DNA of 64,000 bases from Hyphomicrobiales bacterium (GTDB lineage: Bacteria > Pseudomonadota > Alphaproteobacteria > Rhizobiales > Rhizobiaceae): the NCBI GenBank assembly GCA_017305835.1, contig JAFKJY010000043.1, positions 1 through 64,000 on the forward strand, written 5' to 3'. The notes beneath the pieces are model-generated. The model ran no database searches. It saw nothing but the letters and a program-made list of their open reading frames with translations, and had not been told where the DNA came from. The position numbers and the translations under genes are program-made. Positions 48,431 to 58,665 of the stretch are shown here, in pieces (the first letter of the stretch is position 1; each line of letters begins with the position of its first letter).

Positions 48431-48937
48431 TTACGCCTGCGCCGCGGCGAAGTTGAGCGCCAGGCCGTTGATGCAGTGGCGTTTGCCGGTGGGCGGCGGG
48501 CCGTCGTCGAAAACATGGCCGAGATGGCCGCCGCAGCGGCTGCAATGGCACTCGACGCGCGTCATGAAGAAGGAATTGTCGGTCTTGGTGCCCACCGCGC
48601 CGGGTAGGGATTCCCAGAAGCTCGGCCAGCCGGTGCCGGAATCGAACTTCGCGGCCGACGAGTAGAGCGGCAGCTCGCAGCCGGCGCAGGAGAAGGTGCC
48701 TGTCCTGTGCTCCTCGTTGAGCGGGCTGCTGAAGGCCCGCTCCGTGTCCTCCTGGCGCAGCACGGCATAGCGCTCGGGCGAAAGCCGCGCCTTCCATTCG
48801 GCATCGGTCCTGGTGACCTCGAAACTTTCCTCCGCGGCGCCGGCGGAGCCGGTCGAGCGTGCCAGGCCCAATGCCGCGCCGCCGCCGGCCAGCGCCAGCA
48901 CGCCCACGCCACCGAGCAGGAATTGACGTCGTCTCAT
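48431..48937 (-). CDS. msrB: Peptide-methionine (R)-S-oxide reductase MsrB, Tat-exported
   Basis: A 168-residue MsrB that reduces the R epimer of methionine sulfoxide. The N terminus MRRRQFLLGGVGVLALAGG is a likely twin-arginine signal peptide, so the enzyme acts in the periplasm. Zinc is bound by CAGC and CSRC, GGHLGHVFDDGP is the family core, and RHCINGLALNF contains the catalytic Cys. AAGGAG precedes the ATG at 48937. It converges with engB across a 9-bp gap. Confidence 0.94.
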   Translation of the reverse strand: MRRRQFLLGGVGVLALAGGGAALGLARSTGSAGAAEESFEVTRTDAEWKARLSPERYAVLRQEDTERAFSSPLNEEHRTGTFSCAGCELPLYSSAAKFDSGTGWPSFWESLPGAVGTKTDNSFFMTRVECHCSRCGGHLGHVFDDGPPPTGKRHCINGLALNFAAAQA

Positions 48938-49029
48938 GGCAGATCTCCTTCCGGCGCCGGTCTTACACCCCGCGCCGGCCCGCCGCACAATCAACTCGGC
49001 TTGAGCGCCGCGCGAGCGACCGTCGGCGG

Positions 49030-50027
<998 letters not shown>

Positions 50028-50031
<4 letters not shown>

Positions 50032-51101
50032 TGCACCAATATGGGCGCGGCGGCCTTCTCCGCCAAGCCGGGGCCGACCGCCTTGCGCACGGCCGGCGCC
50101 ACTTTCGTGCCGTAGAGCTCGATCGCCTTCAGCATGCGGTCGTGCGGGATGACGCCGATCGCCATCTGCAGCAGGAAGCGGTCGAAGCGGAAGATCTCGT
50201 GGTTGGCGAGGATCTTGTCGACCACCATCTGCGGATCGCCGACGAACAGATTGCCGCGCGGCGAGGTGGCCGCGTCGTACTGCGCCCGGCTCGACGGACC
50301 CCAGCCGCGCTCGCGACCGATGCGGTCCATCACGTCCTTCTGGGCGACGTAGAAGTCGTCATTGGCCTTTTCCAGCGTCTCGCCGACATAGCCGTGCACG
50401 TTGATCGAGGTGGGGAGCACCGCCGGGTCGTGGCCGGCGCGGCGGGCGCTCTCGCGGTAGAGCTCGAAGAAGGGCGCGAAGCGGGCCGGCTCGCCGCCGA
50501 TGATGGCGAGCGCCAGCGGCAGGCCGAGCGCGCCGGCGCGGGCGACCGACTGCGGCGTGCCGCCGACGGCGATCCACAGCGGCAGCGGCCGCTCGGGGCG
50601 CGGGTAGACACCACGGTTCGGCACGCGTGGCGTGTGGTCGGTGCCCGGCCAGTCGAGCGTCTCGCCCTCGCGCAGCTTCATCAGCATGGCGAGCTTTTCC
50701 GCGAACAGCGCGTCGTAGTCCTCTAGGTCGTAGCCGAACAGCGGGAAGGATTCGATGAAGGAGCCGCGCCCGGCCATGATCTCGGCGCGGCCGCCCGAGA
50801 TCAGGTCGATGGTCGCGAACTGCTGGTAGACGCGCACCGGGTCGTCCGAGGACAGAACCGTGACGGCGCTGGTGAGCTTGATGGTCTTGGTGCGCGAGGC
50901 GGCCGCCGCGAGCACGATGGGCGGCGCCGATACGGCGTAGTCCGGCCGGTGGTGCTCGCCTAGCCCGAAGACGTCGAGGCCGACCTGGTCGGCCAGCTCG
51001 ATCTCCTCGACGAGGTTTCTCAGCCGATCGGCTGGGCCGACCTTGCGGCCGGTCTTCGGATCGGTGCCGACGTCGCCGAATGTATAGAGCCCGAGTTCCA
51101 T
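50028..51101 (-). CDS. LLM class flavin-dependent oxidoreductase (second, AtsC/SsuD-like group)
   Basis: A 357-residue luciferase-like oxidoreductase with the opening [18 protein letters not shown] and the segments [37 protein letters not shown] and [20 protein letters not shown]. These define a widespread subgroup of uncharacterised LLM proteins. I start at the ATG at 51101; the longer frame upstream runs into unrelated sequence. It is the upstream member of the two-gene unit ending at 49030. Its relation to sulfonate monooxygenases is possible but not shown by the sequence. Confidence 0.87.
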
Positions 51102-51194
51102 GTGCCTGATCCCGTTTCCTGCGTCCGGCAGCACATAGAGACCGGGCCGGCCGAGCGCCAGTGCCGGACGGTGAACAGTCAATCTCCGGCGGCG

Positions 51195-51677
51195 TCAGGC
51201 GGCGAGCACGAGCGACCAGTAGCGGCTGCCCTCGCCGTCGCCGGCATAGGCGAGGCCGAAGCTGCCGAAGCGCGGATCGAGCATGTTCCTGCGGTGCGGC
51301 GGCGAATCCATCCAGATCGAGAACAGCCGGTCGATGTCCATGCGGCCGTGGGCGAGGTTCTCGGCGGCCGGGCCCGGTATGCCGGCCGCATGCATGCGCG
51401 AGACGAAGTCGCGGCCCGGCAGCGCGGTGTGCTCCATACGGCCGGCCACGACCATGTAGCCCACCTGCCGCGCGGCGGCCTGCTCCAGCTTGCGGTCGGC
51501 CGCGACGGCGCCGAGCCCGTCGCCACCGCGGATGCCGGCGAAGGTCGCGGCCGCGGCATCGGATGCGCCGGCGCCGTCCACCGTCGGCAGCACCGAGCGG
51601 CACGAGGCGATCGCGGTCAGGCCGATCAGCCCGAGGCCGGCCAGGAACTGCCTGCGCTCTGGAATGAAGACGGACAT
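51195..51677 (-). CDS. CAP-domain lipoprotein
   Basis: A 160-residue exported protein of the CAP/SCP (cysteine-rich secretory protein) superfamily. ERRQFLAGLGLIGLTAIASC is a signal with twin Arg and a lipobox Cys (residue 26), so the protein is probably a lipoprotein. The CAP domain shows HTALPGRDFVSRM, the motif AENLAHG, SPPHRRNMLDPRF and the final YWSLVLA. Bacterial CAP proteins are of poorly known function, often linked to lipids or the envelope. The gene stands alone, with 93 bp to the LLM gene and 110 bp to the divergent HAD gene. Confidence 0.88.
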   Translation of the reverse strand: MSVFIPERRQFLAGLGLIGLTAIASCRSVLPTVDGAGASDAAAATFAGIRGGDGLGAVAADRKLEQAAARQVGYMVVAGRMEHTALPGRDFVSRMHAAGIPGPAAENLAHGRMDIDRLFSIWMDSPPHRRNMLDPRFGSFGLAYAGDGEGSRYWSLVLAA

Positions 51678-51787
51678 CTCCCCTCCGGTCGAATCACGAC
51701 TTTCTGGGTTCGCGGCAAAATCCGGCGAAAATGAGGGGTTCCGGGTTCGCGGATCCTGTCCTAGAACGGCGCCTCGGATCTCGACCC

Positions 51788-52486
51788 ATGAAACATCTCA
51801 CCACAATCGGCTTCGACGCCGACGACACGCTCTGGCAGAACGAGCAGTTCTTCCGCATGACCGAGGAGCGCTTTCGCGCCCTCCTCGCCGGCCACATGGA
51901 CGCCGACCAGCTCGGCGCGCGGCTGCTGGAGGCGGAAAAGCGCAACCTCGGCCGCTACGGCTTCGGCATCAAGGGCTTCATGCTGTCGATGATCGAGACG
52001 GCGATCGAGGTCTCCGGCGGCGACGTGCCGGCGAGCACGATCGGCGACATACTCGGCCTCGGCCGCGAGATGCTGGCGCATCCGGTCGAAACGCTGCCCG
52101 GCGTGCGCGAGACGCTGGAAGAGCTCGCCGACAGCCACCGGCTGGTGCTGATCACCAAGGGCGACCTGTTCGACCAGGAGCGCAAGCTCGCGGCCTCCGG
52201 CCTCGGCGAGCTGTTCGACGCGGTGGAGATCGTCTCCGACAAGAAGGCCGACACCTACCGGCGCATCTTCGCGCGCCACGGCGACGGCCCGGAACGCGCC
52301 ATGATGATCGGCAATTCGCTGAAATCCGACGTCGTGCCGGCGATCGAGGCCGGCGGCTGGGGCGTCTACGTCCCGCACGAGCTGACATGGGTGCTCGAGC
52401 ATGTCGACGCGCCCGTCGACCAGCCGAAGTTCCGCGAGGTGAGCGCGATTCACGACGTGCTGCCGATCGTCCGGGCGATCGACTGA
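51788..52486 (+). CDS. HAD-family hydrolase
   Basis: A 232-residue haloacid-dehalogenase-superfamily phosphatase. Motif I is GFDADDTLWQN (nucleophile Asp near residue 10), motif II is in LITKGD, motif III involves the lysines in SDKKADTYRRIF, and motif IV is MIGNSLKSDV. The helical cap lies between about residues 18 and 95. The DADDTLW form with a large all-helical cap resembles phosphatases annotated as nucleotidases or phosphoglycolate phosphatase-like, but the substrate cannot be told. It starts at the ATG at 51788 and is divergent from the CAP-domain gene. Confidence 0.87.
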   Translation: MKHLTTIGFDADDTLWQNEQFFRMTEERFRALLAGHMDADQLGARLLEAEKRNLGRYGFGIKGFMLSMIETAIEVSGGDVPASTIGDILGLGREMLAHPVETLPGVRETLEELADSHRLVLITKGDLFDQERKLAASGLGELFDAVEIVSDKKADTYRRIFARHGDGPERAMMIGNSLKSDVVPAIEAGGWGVYVPHELTWVLEHVDAPVDQPKFREVSAIHDVLPIVRAID

Positions 52487-52556
52487 AGCAGCAGTTCGCC
52501 CCTTGCGCGGGACGGGCGGCTGGCGGAGTATCCGCGCCTTCCCCGGAGGTATCCCC

Positions 52557-53105
52557 ATGCAGGTTCTATCGAGACTTCTCGCCGGCCTCGCGGCCCTGAT
52601 GCTGCTTGCCGCGCCGGCCGCCGCGCAGGAGGGCTCCGGCACGGTGCTCACGGTGACCGGCGACATCGGCACGACCAATCGCGGCGCGTTCGATGCCTTC
52701 CACGACGGCTTCCTGAGGTATCACGAGGCGAAGTTCGACAAGGCCTTCGAGTTCGACCGGGCCGCGCTCGCCGCGCTGCCGCGGCAGGAAATCACCGCCA
52801 ACGCCGACGGCTGGCCGGCGGCGGTGAAGCTCGCCGGGCCGAAGCTCGCCGACGTGCTGGCGGCGGCCGGCGCGACCGGCAAGGCGATCACCGTCTACGC
52901 GATGGACGGCTACGGCGCGAACATGTCGACCGAGCAGATCGCGGCGCACGACTGGGTGCTGGCCATGGACGCCGACGGCAAGCCGCTCGGCATAGGCGGG
53001 CGCGGCCCGCTCTGGCTCGCCTACGACACCGGCGCCGACAAGGCCACGACCGAGGAGGAAGGCGCCTGGGTGTGGTCGGTGTTCCACATCGCGGTCGGCG
53101 AGTAG
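52557..53105 (+). CDS. Exported molybdopterin-oxidoreductase-fold protein
   Basis: A 182-residue protein with a clear Sec signal peptide (MQVLSRLLAGLAALMLLAAP, cleavage after AAAQ). The mature part includes GAFDAFHDGFLRYHEAKFDK, GPKLADVLAAAGATGKAITVYAMDGYGANM and KPLGIGGRGPLWLAYD, which resemble small proteins of the sulfite-oxidase molybdopterin-binding fold. No cysteine suitable as a molybdenum ligand is present, so it may not bind cofactor. CGGAGG precedes the ATG. It converges with rmuC. Function unknown. Confidence 0.7.
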   Translation: MQVLSRLLAGLAALMLLAAPAAAQEGSGTVLTVTGDIGTTNRGAFDAFHDGFLRYHEAKFDKAFEFDRAALAALPRQEITANADGWPAAVKLAGPKLADVLAAAGATGKAITVYAMDGYGANMSTEQIAAHDWVLAMDADGKPLGIGGRGPLWLAYDTGADKATTEEEGAWVWSVFHIAVGE

Positions 53106-53136
53106 CGGGGCCTTTCCCGCTGCCCTCGGCCCGCGG

Positions 53137-54411
53137 CTAGTCCTCGTCGACGACGCGCAGGCGGAGCTGGCCCGTGCGCGAATCGGCGACGCGGGCCGGC
53201 CGCTCGGCGCCGTCGTCCACGGCCGCCGTCTCGCCGCCCTGCCCTTCGCCGAACTCCATCGCCTCGATGCGCTGGCCGCGCTTGGTCACCTTGTCGGTCG
53301 AGGTGACGATCTGCTCGATGTCGCGGCTGGCCTGCGTGAAATGCGTCTGCAGCTTGCGCACGCGCTCGTCGAGCCGGCCGACATCGTCCATCAGCTTCAC
53401 CACCTCGCCCTGGATCAGATGCGCCTGCTCGCGCATGCGCTGGTCCTTGAGCACGGCCTGGATCACCTGGATCGACAGCATCAGCAGCGAGGGCGAGACG
53501 ATGACGATGCGGGCGCGATGGGCCTTCTGCACCAGCGCCTCGAAGTTCTCGTGGATCTCGGCGAAGATCGATTCCGACGGCACGAACATGAAGGCCGTGT
53601 CCTGCGTCTCGCCGCGGATCAGGTACTTGTCGGCGATGGCGCGGATATGGACCTCGACGTCGCGGCGGAAGGCCTGCGCGGCGTATTTCTGCGCGTCTTT
53701 CTGAGTCTCCGGCCCATGCTCGGCCTCGCCGGCGGCGCGGATGGCGTTCCACGCTTCCAGCGGAAACTTGGCGTCGATGACCAGCGAGGGCTGGTCGTTG
53801 GGCATGCGGATCACGCAGTCCGGCCGCGAGCCGTTGGACAGCGTCGCCTGGAACTCGTAGGCGCCGTGCGGCAGGCCGTCTGCGACGATCGCCTCCATGC
53901 GGCTCTGGCCGAAGGCGCCGCGCGTCTGCTTGTTGGACAGGATGTGCTGGAGCTGCACCACCTGCCCCGCCAGCGACTGGATGTTCGACTGCGCGGTGTC
54001 GATGACGGCCAGCCGCTCCTGCAGCTTCGCCAGGTTCTCGTGGGTGGACTTCGTCTGCTCGGTGATCGAGTGGCCCAGCCGCGAGGTCATGCCGTCGAGG
54101 CGCTCGCCGATCGCCTTGTTGAGCTCGGCCTGACGCGAGGAGAAGACCTCGGCCAGCGTGCCGAGACGGCCCTGCATCTCCGCCTGGGCCTTGGTGATCT
54201 CGGCCATGCGTGTTTCCGCCTCGCGTGCGCGCTCGGCAGCTTCGATAGCGGCCGCAGCCCGTGCTCCCGCGGCGCGCCACAGGACGAGCGCCAGCACGCC
54301 GAGCAGGACGAGCACGACGACGCCGGCCGCCACCAGGAGGTGGCCGAGCGTGACGGTCGTCGCGCCCCATTGCGCCAGCGGCGCGGAGAAGGGACTGGAG
54401 GCGGGGTTCAT
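53137..54411 (-). CDS. rmuC: DNA recombination protein RmuC
   Basis: A 424-residue RmuC homologue: one N-terminal membrane span (about 21-46), a long coiled coil (about 48-145) and a C-terminal nuclease-like domain. That domain contains the PD-(D/E)XK-type core GSRPDCVIRMPNDQPSLVIDAKFPLEAW (Asp and Lys about residues 201-222) and MFVPSESIF. RmuC proteins limit inversions between repeats. A strong inverted repeat lies 42-69 bases upstream of its start, in the gap shared with def. Confidence 0.93.
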   Translation of the reverse strand: MNPASSPFSAPLAQWGATTVTLGHLLVAAGVVVLVLLGVLALVLWRAAGARAAAAIEAAERAREAETRMAEITKAQAEMQGRLGTLAEVFSSRQAELNKAIGERLDGMTSRLGHSITEQTKSTHENLAKLQERLAVIDTAQSNIQSLAGQVVQLQHILSNKQTRGAFGQSRMEAIVADGLPHGAYEFQATLSNGSRPDCVIRMPNDQPSLVIDAKFPLEAWNAIRAAGEAEHGPETQKDAQKYAAQAFRRDVEVHIRAIADKYLIRGETQDTAFMFVPSESIFAEIHENFEALVQKAHRARIVIVSPSLLMLSIQVIQAVLKDQRMREQAHLIQGEVVKLMDDVGRLDERVRKLQTHFTQASRDIEQIVTSTDKVTKRGQRIEAMEFGEGQGGETAAVDDGAERPARVADSRTGQLRLRVVDED

Positions 54412-54452
54412 CGCGGCAGCCTAGACGATTCGGCGGGCCGGCATAAGACCAA

Positions 54453-54480
54453 AACGTGAACGTTCTTTCCTGTTCACGTT
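54453..54480. promoter_or_regulatory. Inverted repeat between rmuC and def
   Basis: AACGTGAAC (54453-54461) and GTTCACGTT (54472-54480) are perfect 9-bp arms with a 10-bp spacer. The right arm runs into TTGACG (54479-54484), a candidate -35 for def. It may be a binding site controlling both divergent genes. It is close to, but does not match, the alphaproteobacterial LexA form GTTC-N7-GTTC (the spacing here is N6). Confidence 0.5.
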
Positions 54481-54513
54481 GACGCCCGGCGGCTTGCACA
54501 TTACCTGACGGCC

Positions 54514-55050
54514 ATGACGATCCGCCCGCTCATCATCCTGCCCGACCCGATGCTGCGCCAGGTTTCCAAGCCGATCGAGCGCATCGATGCAGACCTGCGC
54601 AAGCTGTCGGACGACATGCTGGCGACGATGTACGACGCGCCCGGCATCGGGCTCGCCGCGATCCAGATCGGCATCCCGATCAGGATGCTCGTGATCGACC
54701 TCGCCAAGGAGGGCGAGACGCCCGACCCGCACGTCTTCCTCAACCCCGATATCCTGGCGCGGGGCGACGGGGTCAACGTGCACGAGGAGGGGTGCCTGTC
54801 GATCCCCGAATACTATGCCGAGGTCGAGCGGCCGGCGACGGTGACGGCGAGCTATCTCGACCTCGACGGCAAGCAGCGGCAGATCACCGCCGACGGGCTG
54901 ATGGCCACCTGCCTGCAGCATGAGATCGACCATCTGAACGGCGTGCTCTTCATCGATCATATCTCCAAGCTGAAGCGCGACATGGTGGTGCGCCGGTTTA
55001 AGAAGGCCGCGCGCGAGAAGGACAAGGCGCCCGGCCGCATGGCCGGCTGA
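54514..55050 (+). CDS. def: Peptide deformylase
   Basis: A 178-residue deformylase that removes the formyl group from nascent proteins. All three motifs are present: [10 protein letters not shown] (GxGLAAxQ), [11 protein letters not shown] (EGCLS, metal Cys) and QHEIDHLNG (HExDH with the two metal His and catalytic Glu). The form is type I. It precedes fmt and truA as in relatives, except that a toxin-antitoxin pair lies in between. Confidence 0.96.
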   Translation: MTIRPLIILPDPMLRQVSKPIERIDADLRKLSDDMLATMYDAPGIGLAAIQIGIPIRMLVIDLAKEGETPDPHVFLNPDILARGDGVNVHEEGCLSIPEYYAEVERPATVTASYLDLDGKQRQITADGLMATCLQHEIDHLNGVLFIDHISKLKRDMVVRRFKKAAREKDKAPGRMAG

Positions 55051-55061
55051 CGCGGCCGCCA

Positions 55062-55090
55062 TTGCCGCGGGCGCCCCGTTTTGATATCGT
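55062..55090 (+). promoter_or_regulatory. Candidate promoter of the toxin-antitoxin operon
   Basis: TTGCCG (55062-55067) and TATCGT (55085-55090) are separated by 17 bp, each matching sigma70 hexamers at four of six positions. The -10 lies within the inverted repeat at 55081-55099, as expected for autorepression by the toxin-antitoxin complex. Confidence 0.5.
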
Positions 55091-55099
55091 TGATATCAA
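55081..55099. promoter_or_regulatory. Inverted repeat operator of the toxin-antitoxin operon
   Basis: TTGATATC (55081-55088) and GATATCAA (55092-55099) are perfect 8-bp arms with a GTT spacer. TTGATATC also occurs twice in direct orientation with a period of nine bases. FitAB-type complexes are known to bind inverted repeats of a related TGCTATCA kind, so this is the probable autoregulatory site. Confidence 0.65.
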
Positions 55100-55114
55100 C
55101 CAGTGGAGGTGCCG

Positions 55115-55399
55115 ATGGGCGACTTACTGATCAGGAACATCCCGGAACATCTCAAGAAAGAACTGGAGCAGGCCGCGAAACGCGACGGGCAGAGCCTGTC
55201 CGCGAAGTCCATCGACCTCCTGCGCAGGTCGCTCGCCGAGGATACGGCCGCGCCGGAAAAGCCTTTCGTTTCGGCCTGGGATGCGCTGCGTTCAGCCTTC
55301 GTGGAACACGATGCCGTCGACGACGAGTATTCGAAGATCATGGACGAGATCGAGGCCGAGCGTAAACGCGACTTCGGCAGGCCAGTTGACCTCGAATGA
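55115..55399 (+). CDS. fitA: FitA-like ribbon-helix-helix antitoxin
   Basis: A 94-residue protein. The N terminus GDLLIRNIPEHLKKELEQAA followed by KRDGQSLSAKSIDLLRRSL (about residues 2-45) is an Arc/FitA ribbon-helix-helix domain that binds DNA. The acidic C-terminal part (DDEYSKIMDEIEAERKRDFG) probably wraps the toxin. I prefer the ATG at 55115 with GGAGG upstream to the GTG at 55103. It overlaps the PIN-toxin gene by four bases and sits just after a strong inverted repeat. Confidence 0.87.
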   Translation: MGDLLIRNIPEHLKKELEQAAKRDGQSLSAKSIDLLRRSLAEDTAAPEKPFVSAWDALRSAFVEHDAVDDEYSKIMDEIEAERKRDFGRPVDLE

Positions 55400-55818
55400 T
55401 CGTCCTCGACACCAACGTCGTCTCGGAGAGCAGCAAGCTCCGACCCGATCCGCGTGTTATGGCATGGCTTGAGAGGCAGTCCGACGGTGACGTCCATCTC
55501 TGCGCCCCCGTAGTCATGGAGCAATTCTACGGCGCGGAAAAAGTAATGTTGAAGCAGGCATCAGACCGGTATCTGCGCGTGGCGGAAGACCACGTGTTGC
55601 GCAAATTTCGCGATCGGCTGCTCCCATTTGCCTACCCGGCCGATCGAATAAGCGGGCGCATCAGGGCCCTGCGCGAGAGCCGTGGCCGTCCGATCAGCAT
55701 CGGCGACGCCATGATCGCGGCGATCTGCATCGTCCACGGCGCCACACTTGCCACACGCAATGTGCGCGATTTCGACGGGCTCGACCTGAAACTGGTCAAT
55801 CCGTTCGAGGCGGCCTGA
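55396..55818 (+). CDS. fitB: FitB/VapC-like PIN-domain toxin
   Basis: A 140-residue PIN-domain ribonuclease. Acidic site residues are Asp5 in MIVLDTNVVSE and the nearby Glu11, Glu42 in MEQFYG, and Asp in SIGDAMIAAI, with TRNVRDFDGLDL following, all expected in an active toxin. It begins at the ATGA overlap with the antitoxin. The pair lies between def and fmt in the same orientation. Its base composition is a little lower in GC than the flanking genes, suggesting acquisition. Confidence 0.9.
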   Translation: MIVLDTNVVSESSKLRPDPRVMAWLERQSDGDVHLCAPVVMEQFYGAEKVMLKQASDRYLRVAEDHVLRKFRDRLLPFAYPADRISGRIRALRESRGRPISIGDAMIAAICIVHGATLATRNVRDFDGLDLKLVNPFEAA

Positions 55819-55892
55819 CAACGCGCGCGTGACTGCCGGCGCAGGCTGGTCTAGACGGTAGCCGTCCGAAACCCGCAGCGGCTGCCCTCCCC

Positions 55893-56825
55893 ATGCCCCT
55901 TCGCGTCATCTTCATGGGAACGCCCGACTTCGCCGCCGCGACGCTTGCCGCTATCGCCGGGGCCGGGCACGCGGTCGCGGCCGTCTACACGCAGCCGCCG
56001 CGGCCGGCCGGCCGGCGCGGGCTTGAGCTGACGAAATCGCCGGTGCACAGGCTGGCCGAAAGCCTCGGCGTCGAGGTGCGCACGCCCGTCTCGCTCAAGG
56101 GCGAGGATGAGCAGGCGGCGTTCCATGACCTGAAGGCAGACGTGGCGGTGGTGGTGGCCTACGGGCTGCTGCTGCCGAAGGCGATCCTCGAAGGCACGCG
56201 GCTCGGCGCCTACAACGGACACGCCTCGCTGCTGCCGCGCTGGCGGGGTGCCGCGCCGATCCAGCGGGCGATCATGGCCGGCGACGCCGAGACCGGCATG
56301 ATGGTCATGAAGATGGACGAAGGCCTCGATACCGGCCCCGTGGCGCTGGCGCAGCGCGTGGCGATCGGCCCCGACATGACGGCCGGCGAGGTGCACGACG
56401 CGCTGGCGGCGAGCGGCGCGCGGCTGATGGTCGAGGCGCTGGCCGCGCTCGAAGCCGGCACGCTCCGGCTCACGCCGCAGGATCCCGACGGCGCGACCTA
56501 TGCAAGGAAAATCTCCAAGGAGGAGACGCGCATCGACTGGCGCCTGCCCGCGGCGGATATCCACAACCGCATCCGCGGCCTCTCCCCCTTCCCCGGCGCC
56601 TGGTGCGAGATGCCGGCCGCCGGTGGCGTGGAGCGGGTGAAGCTGCTGCGCTCGACGCTGGCGCAGGGCGGCGGCGTGCCGGGCGCGATCCTCGACGACC
56701 GGCTCGCGATCGCCTGCGGGGAAGGCGCGGTGCGGCTCGTCGAACTGCAGCGCGCCGGCGGGCGGCCGGTCGACGCGGCCGCCTTCGTCAGGGGCCTGCA
56801 AACGCTGCCGGAGCGGCTGCTGTGA
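55893..56825 (+). CDS. fmt: Methionyl-tRNA formyltransferase
   Basis: A 310-residue enzyme that formylates initiator Met-tRNA. The N-terminal domain has [14 protein letters not shown], the catalytic Asn and His in [17 protein letters not shown], and DEGLDTGP (catalytic Asp). SKEETRIDW marks the link to the C-terminal tRNA-binding OB domain. NGHAS replaces the usual NxHGS, a small change. Its stop overlaps the GTG of the next gene. Confidence 0.95.
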   Translation: MPLRVIFMGTPDFAAATLAAIAGAGHAVAAVYTQPPRPAGRRGLELTKSPVHRLAESLGVEVRTPVSLKGEDEQAAFHDLKADVAVVVAYGLLLPKAILEGTRLGAYNGHASLLPRWRGAAPIQRAIMAGDAETGMMVMKMDEGLDTGPVALAQRVAIGPDMTAGEVHDALAASGARLMVEALAALEAGTLRLTPQDPDGATYARKISKEETRIDWRLPAADIHNRIRGLSPFPGAWCEMPAAGGVERVKLLRSTLAQGGGVPGAILDDRLAIACGEGAVRLVELQRAGGRPVDAAAFVRGLQTLPERLL

Positions 56826-57325
56826 TCCGCGGCCTCGTCATCAGGGAGGCGCAGGACGCCGACGTCGACGGCATCCGAGACCTGCTGACGGATGCGTTCG
56901 CGGGCGCCGGCGAGGCGCTGCTGGTGGAACGACTCCGGCGGCAGGGCGACCGCGTGCTCGAGCTCGTCGCCACGCATGAAGGCACGCTCGTCGGCGAGCT
57001 GTTCTTCTCCCGGCTGGAGGTCGCCGGCGAGCACGAGACCTTCCCCGCCCTTGCGCTCGCGCCGCTCGCCGTCACGCCCGGCCGGCAGCGCACCGGCATC
57101 GGCACGGCGCTGGTCGAGAACGCGCACCATATGCTGCAGGTGGCCGGCGAGCGGCTTTCGGTCGTGCTCGGCGACGCGGCCTATTACGGCCGGTTCGGCT
57201 ACCGACACGCGCGCGCCGCCGGCTTCGACAGCGACTACCAGTGCGAGCACCTGCAGGCGCTCGCCTGGGGCGAGGCGCCGACGGCCGGCCGCCTGCGCTA
57301 CGCCTCCGCCTTCGCGGGCCTCTAG
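56822..57325 (+). CDS. GNAT family N-acetyltransferase
   Basis: A 167-residue GNAT enzyme. It starts at a GTG that overlaps the fmt stop (GTGA). Typical features are [20 protein letters not shown] at the N terminus, [21 protein letters not shown] (the acetyl-CoA loop, R/Q-x-x-G-x-G/A) and [13 protein letters not shown] toward the end. The last stretch is typical of YhbS-type proteins. The substrate is unknown; genes of this kind often lie between fmt and truA in Rhizobiales. Confidence 0.88.
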   Translation: MIRGLVIREAQDADVDGIRDLLTDAFAGAGEALLVERLRRQGDRVLELVATHEGTLVGELFFSRLEVAGEHETFPALALAPLAVTPGRQRTGIGTALVENAHHMLQVAGERLSVVLGDAAYYGRFGYRHARAAGFDSDYQCEHLQALAWGEAPTAGRLRYASAFAGL

Positions 57326-57327
57326 AT

Positions 57328-58098
57328 ATGCCCCGCTACCGCATCGACGTCGAATATGACGGCACGCCCTATGCCGGCTGGCAGCGGCAGGCCGGGCAGC
57401 ATTCGGTGCAGGCGGCGATCGAGCAGGCGATTCACGCCTTCTGCGGCGAGGTGGTGACGATCCGCGGCGCCGGGCGCACCGACGCCGGCGTGCATGCGAC
57501 GGGACAGGTCGCGCATCTCGACCTCGCGCGCGACTGGCCGGCCGAGCGCGTGATGGGCGCGCTCAATGCGCACCTGACGGCCGCTGGCGAGCGCGTCTCG
57601 GTCGTGGCGGCGAGCGCCGTGGCGGCCGATTTCGACGCGCGCTTCTCGGCCACCGCGCGCCACTATCTCTACCGGATCGTCAACCGCCGCGCGCCGCTGG
57701 CGCTGGAGAAGAACCGCGCCTGGCTGGTAACGCAGCGGCTCGACGCGACCGCCATGCACGAGGCCGCGCAGGCGCTCGTCGGCCGGCACGACTTCACTAC
57801 CTTCCGCTCGGTGCAATGCCAGGCGAAGAGCCCGGTGAAGACGCTCGACCGGCTCGACGTCAGCCGGGCCGGCGACCTGATCGAGATCCGCGCCTCGGCG
57901 CGCTCCTTCCTGCACAACCAGGTGCGCTCGATGGTCGGCACGCTGCGCAAGGCCGGCGACGGGAGCTGGAGCGTGGCGGACGTTGGCGCCGCTCTGGCGG
58001 CGGCCGACCGCGCGGCCTGCGGGCCGGTAGCGCCGCCCGACGGGCTCTATCTGATGCGGGTCGACTACGGCGCGCCGGACAGGCCGAACAGCTCCTGA
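57328..58098 (+). CDS. truA: tRNA pseudouridine synthase A
   Basis: A 256-residue enzyme that forms pseudouridine at positions 38-40 of tRNA anticodon arms. The catalytic Asp is in [14 protein letters not shown] (near residue 53), with [12 protein letters not shown] at the N terminus and [15 protein letters not shown] near the end. The ATG at 57328 lies 2 bp after the GNAT stop. Its 3' end overlaps the convergent membrane-protein gene by 34 bases. Confidence 0.95.
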   Translation: MPRYRIDVEYDGTPYAGWQRQAGQHSVQAAIEQAIHAFCGEVVTIRGAGRTDAGVHATGQVAHLDLARDWPAERVMGALNAHLTAAGERVSVVAASAVAADFDARFSATARHYLYRIVNRRAPLALEKNRAWLVTQRLDATAMHEAAQALVGRHDFTTFRSVQCQAKSPVKTLDRLDVSRAGDLIEIRASARSFLHNQVRSMVGTLRKAGDGSWSVADVGAALAAADRAACGPVAPPDGLYLMRVDYGAPDRPNSS

Positions 58099-58655
58099 GC
58101 CGCCAGCAGCACGACCAGCGACAGCGCGAACATGCCGCCGAACACCCAGGTGGCGATCGCCGCGCCCATGCCGATCGCCGCGTTGGTCAGCCGCCAGGAC
58201 AGGACCATGGTGACGATGAAGGTCACCAGCGAGAGCAGGCCGGCGGCGTCCTGCGCGCCGGGAAAGAACAGCTCCAGCGCGGTGGCCGGCACCATCATCC
58301 AGACGAACAGGGCCGAGGCCCAGTTGCTCGAGACCACGTAGGGCACGAGCCGGTGGGCGATGCCCAGCGGCCGCGCGAAGGCCGCCAGCACGATGAGCGG
58401 CACGATCCAGGCGAGCATGTCGACGGCCGCCATCCGCAGCAGGGCCGAGAACCGGCCCGCGAACTCCTCGCCGCCGACCCGGTTGGCGACCGAGACCCAG
58501 CCGACGACGAGCGCCGGCAGCGCCACGACGATGGCGAAGAAGGAGTTCCAGAAGCCGTCGGCCGACAGGTCGAGCCGGCCGATCCCGTCGGGACGGCCGG
58601 TCATCATGCGCCAGGTTCCGGCGAGATATTGCTGGATCGCGTCCGACGACGGCAT
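58065..58655 (-). CDS. Conserved membrane protein of unknown function
   Basis: A 196-residue protein with about five hydrophobic spans between residues 35 and 190. It contains no catalytic motif that I recognise; the N terminus [22 protein letters not shown] precedes the first span. It lies 10 bp after dapE on the minus strand, so it is probably cotranscribed with it. Its C-terminal codons overlap the truA 3' end. Homologues of this kind are often found next to dapE in Rhizobiales (from memory). Confidence 0.75.
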   Translation of the reverse strand: MPSSDAIQQYLAGTWRMMTGRPDGIGRLDLSADGFWNSFFAIVVALPALVVGWVSVANRVGGEEFAGRFSALLRMAAVDMLAWIVPLIVLAAFARPLGIAHRLVPYVVSSNWASALFVWMMVPATALELFFPGAQDAAGLLSLVTFIVTMVLSWRLTNAAIGMGAAIATWVFGGMFALSLVVLLAAQELFGLSGAP

Positions 58656-58665
58656 GCGGATCGTC

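Noticed and set aside
54462-54475. LexA (SOS) box GTTC-N7-GTTC between rmuC and def
   Set aside because: The spacing is six bases, not seven, and the larger inverted repeat explains the sequence better. Kept only as a remark.
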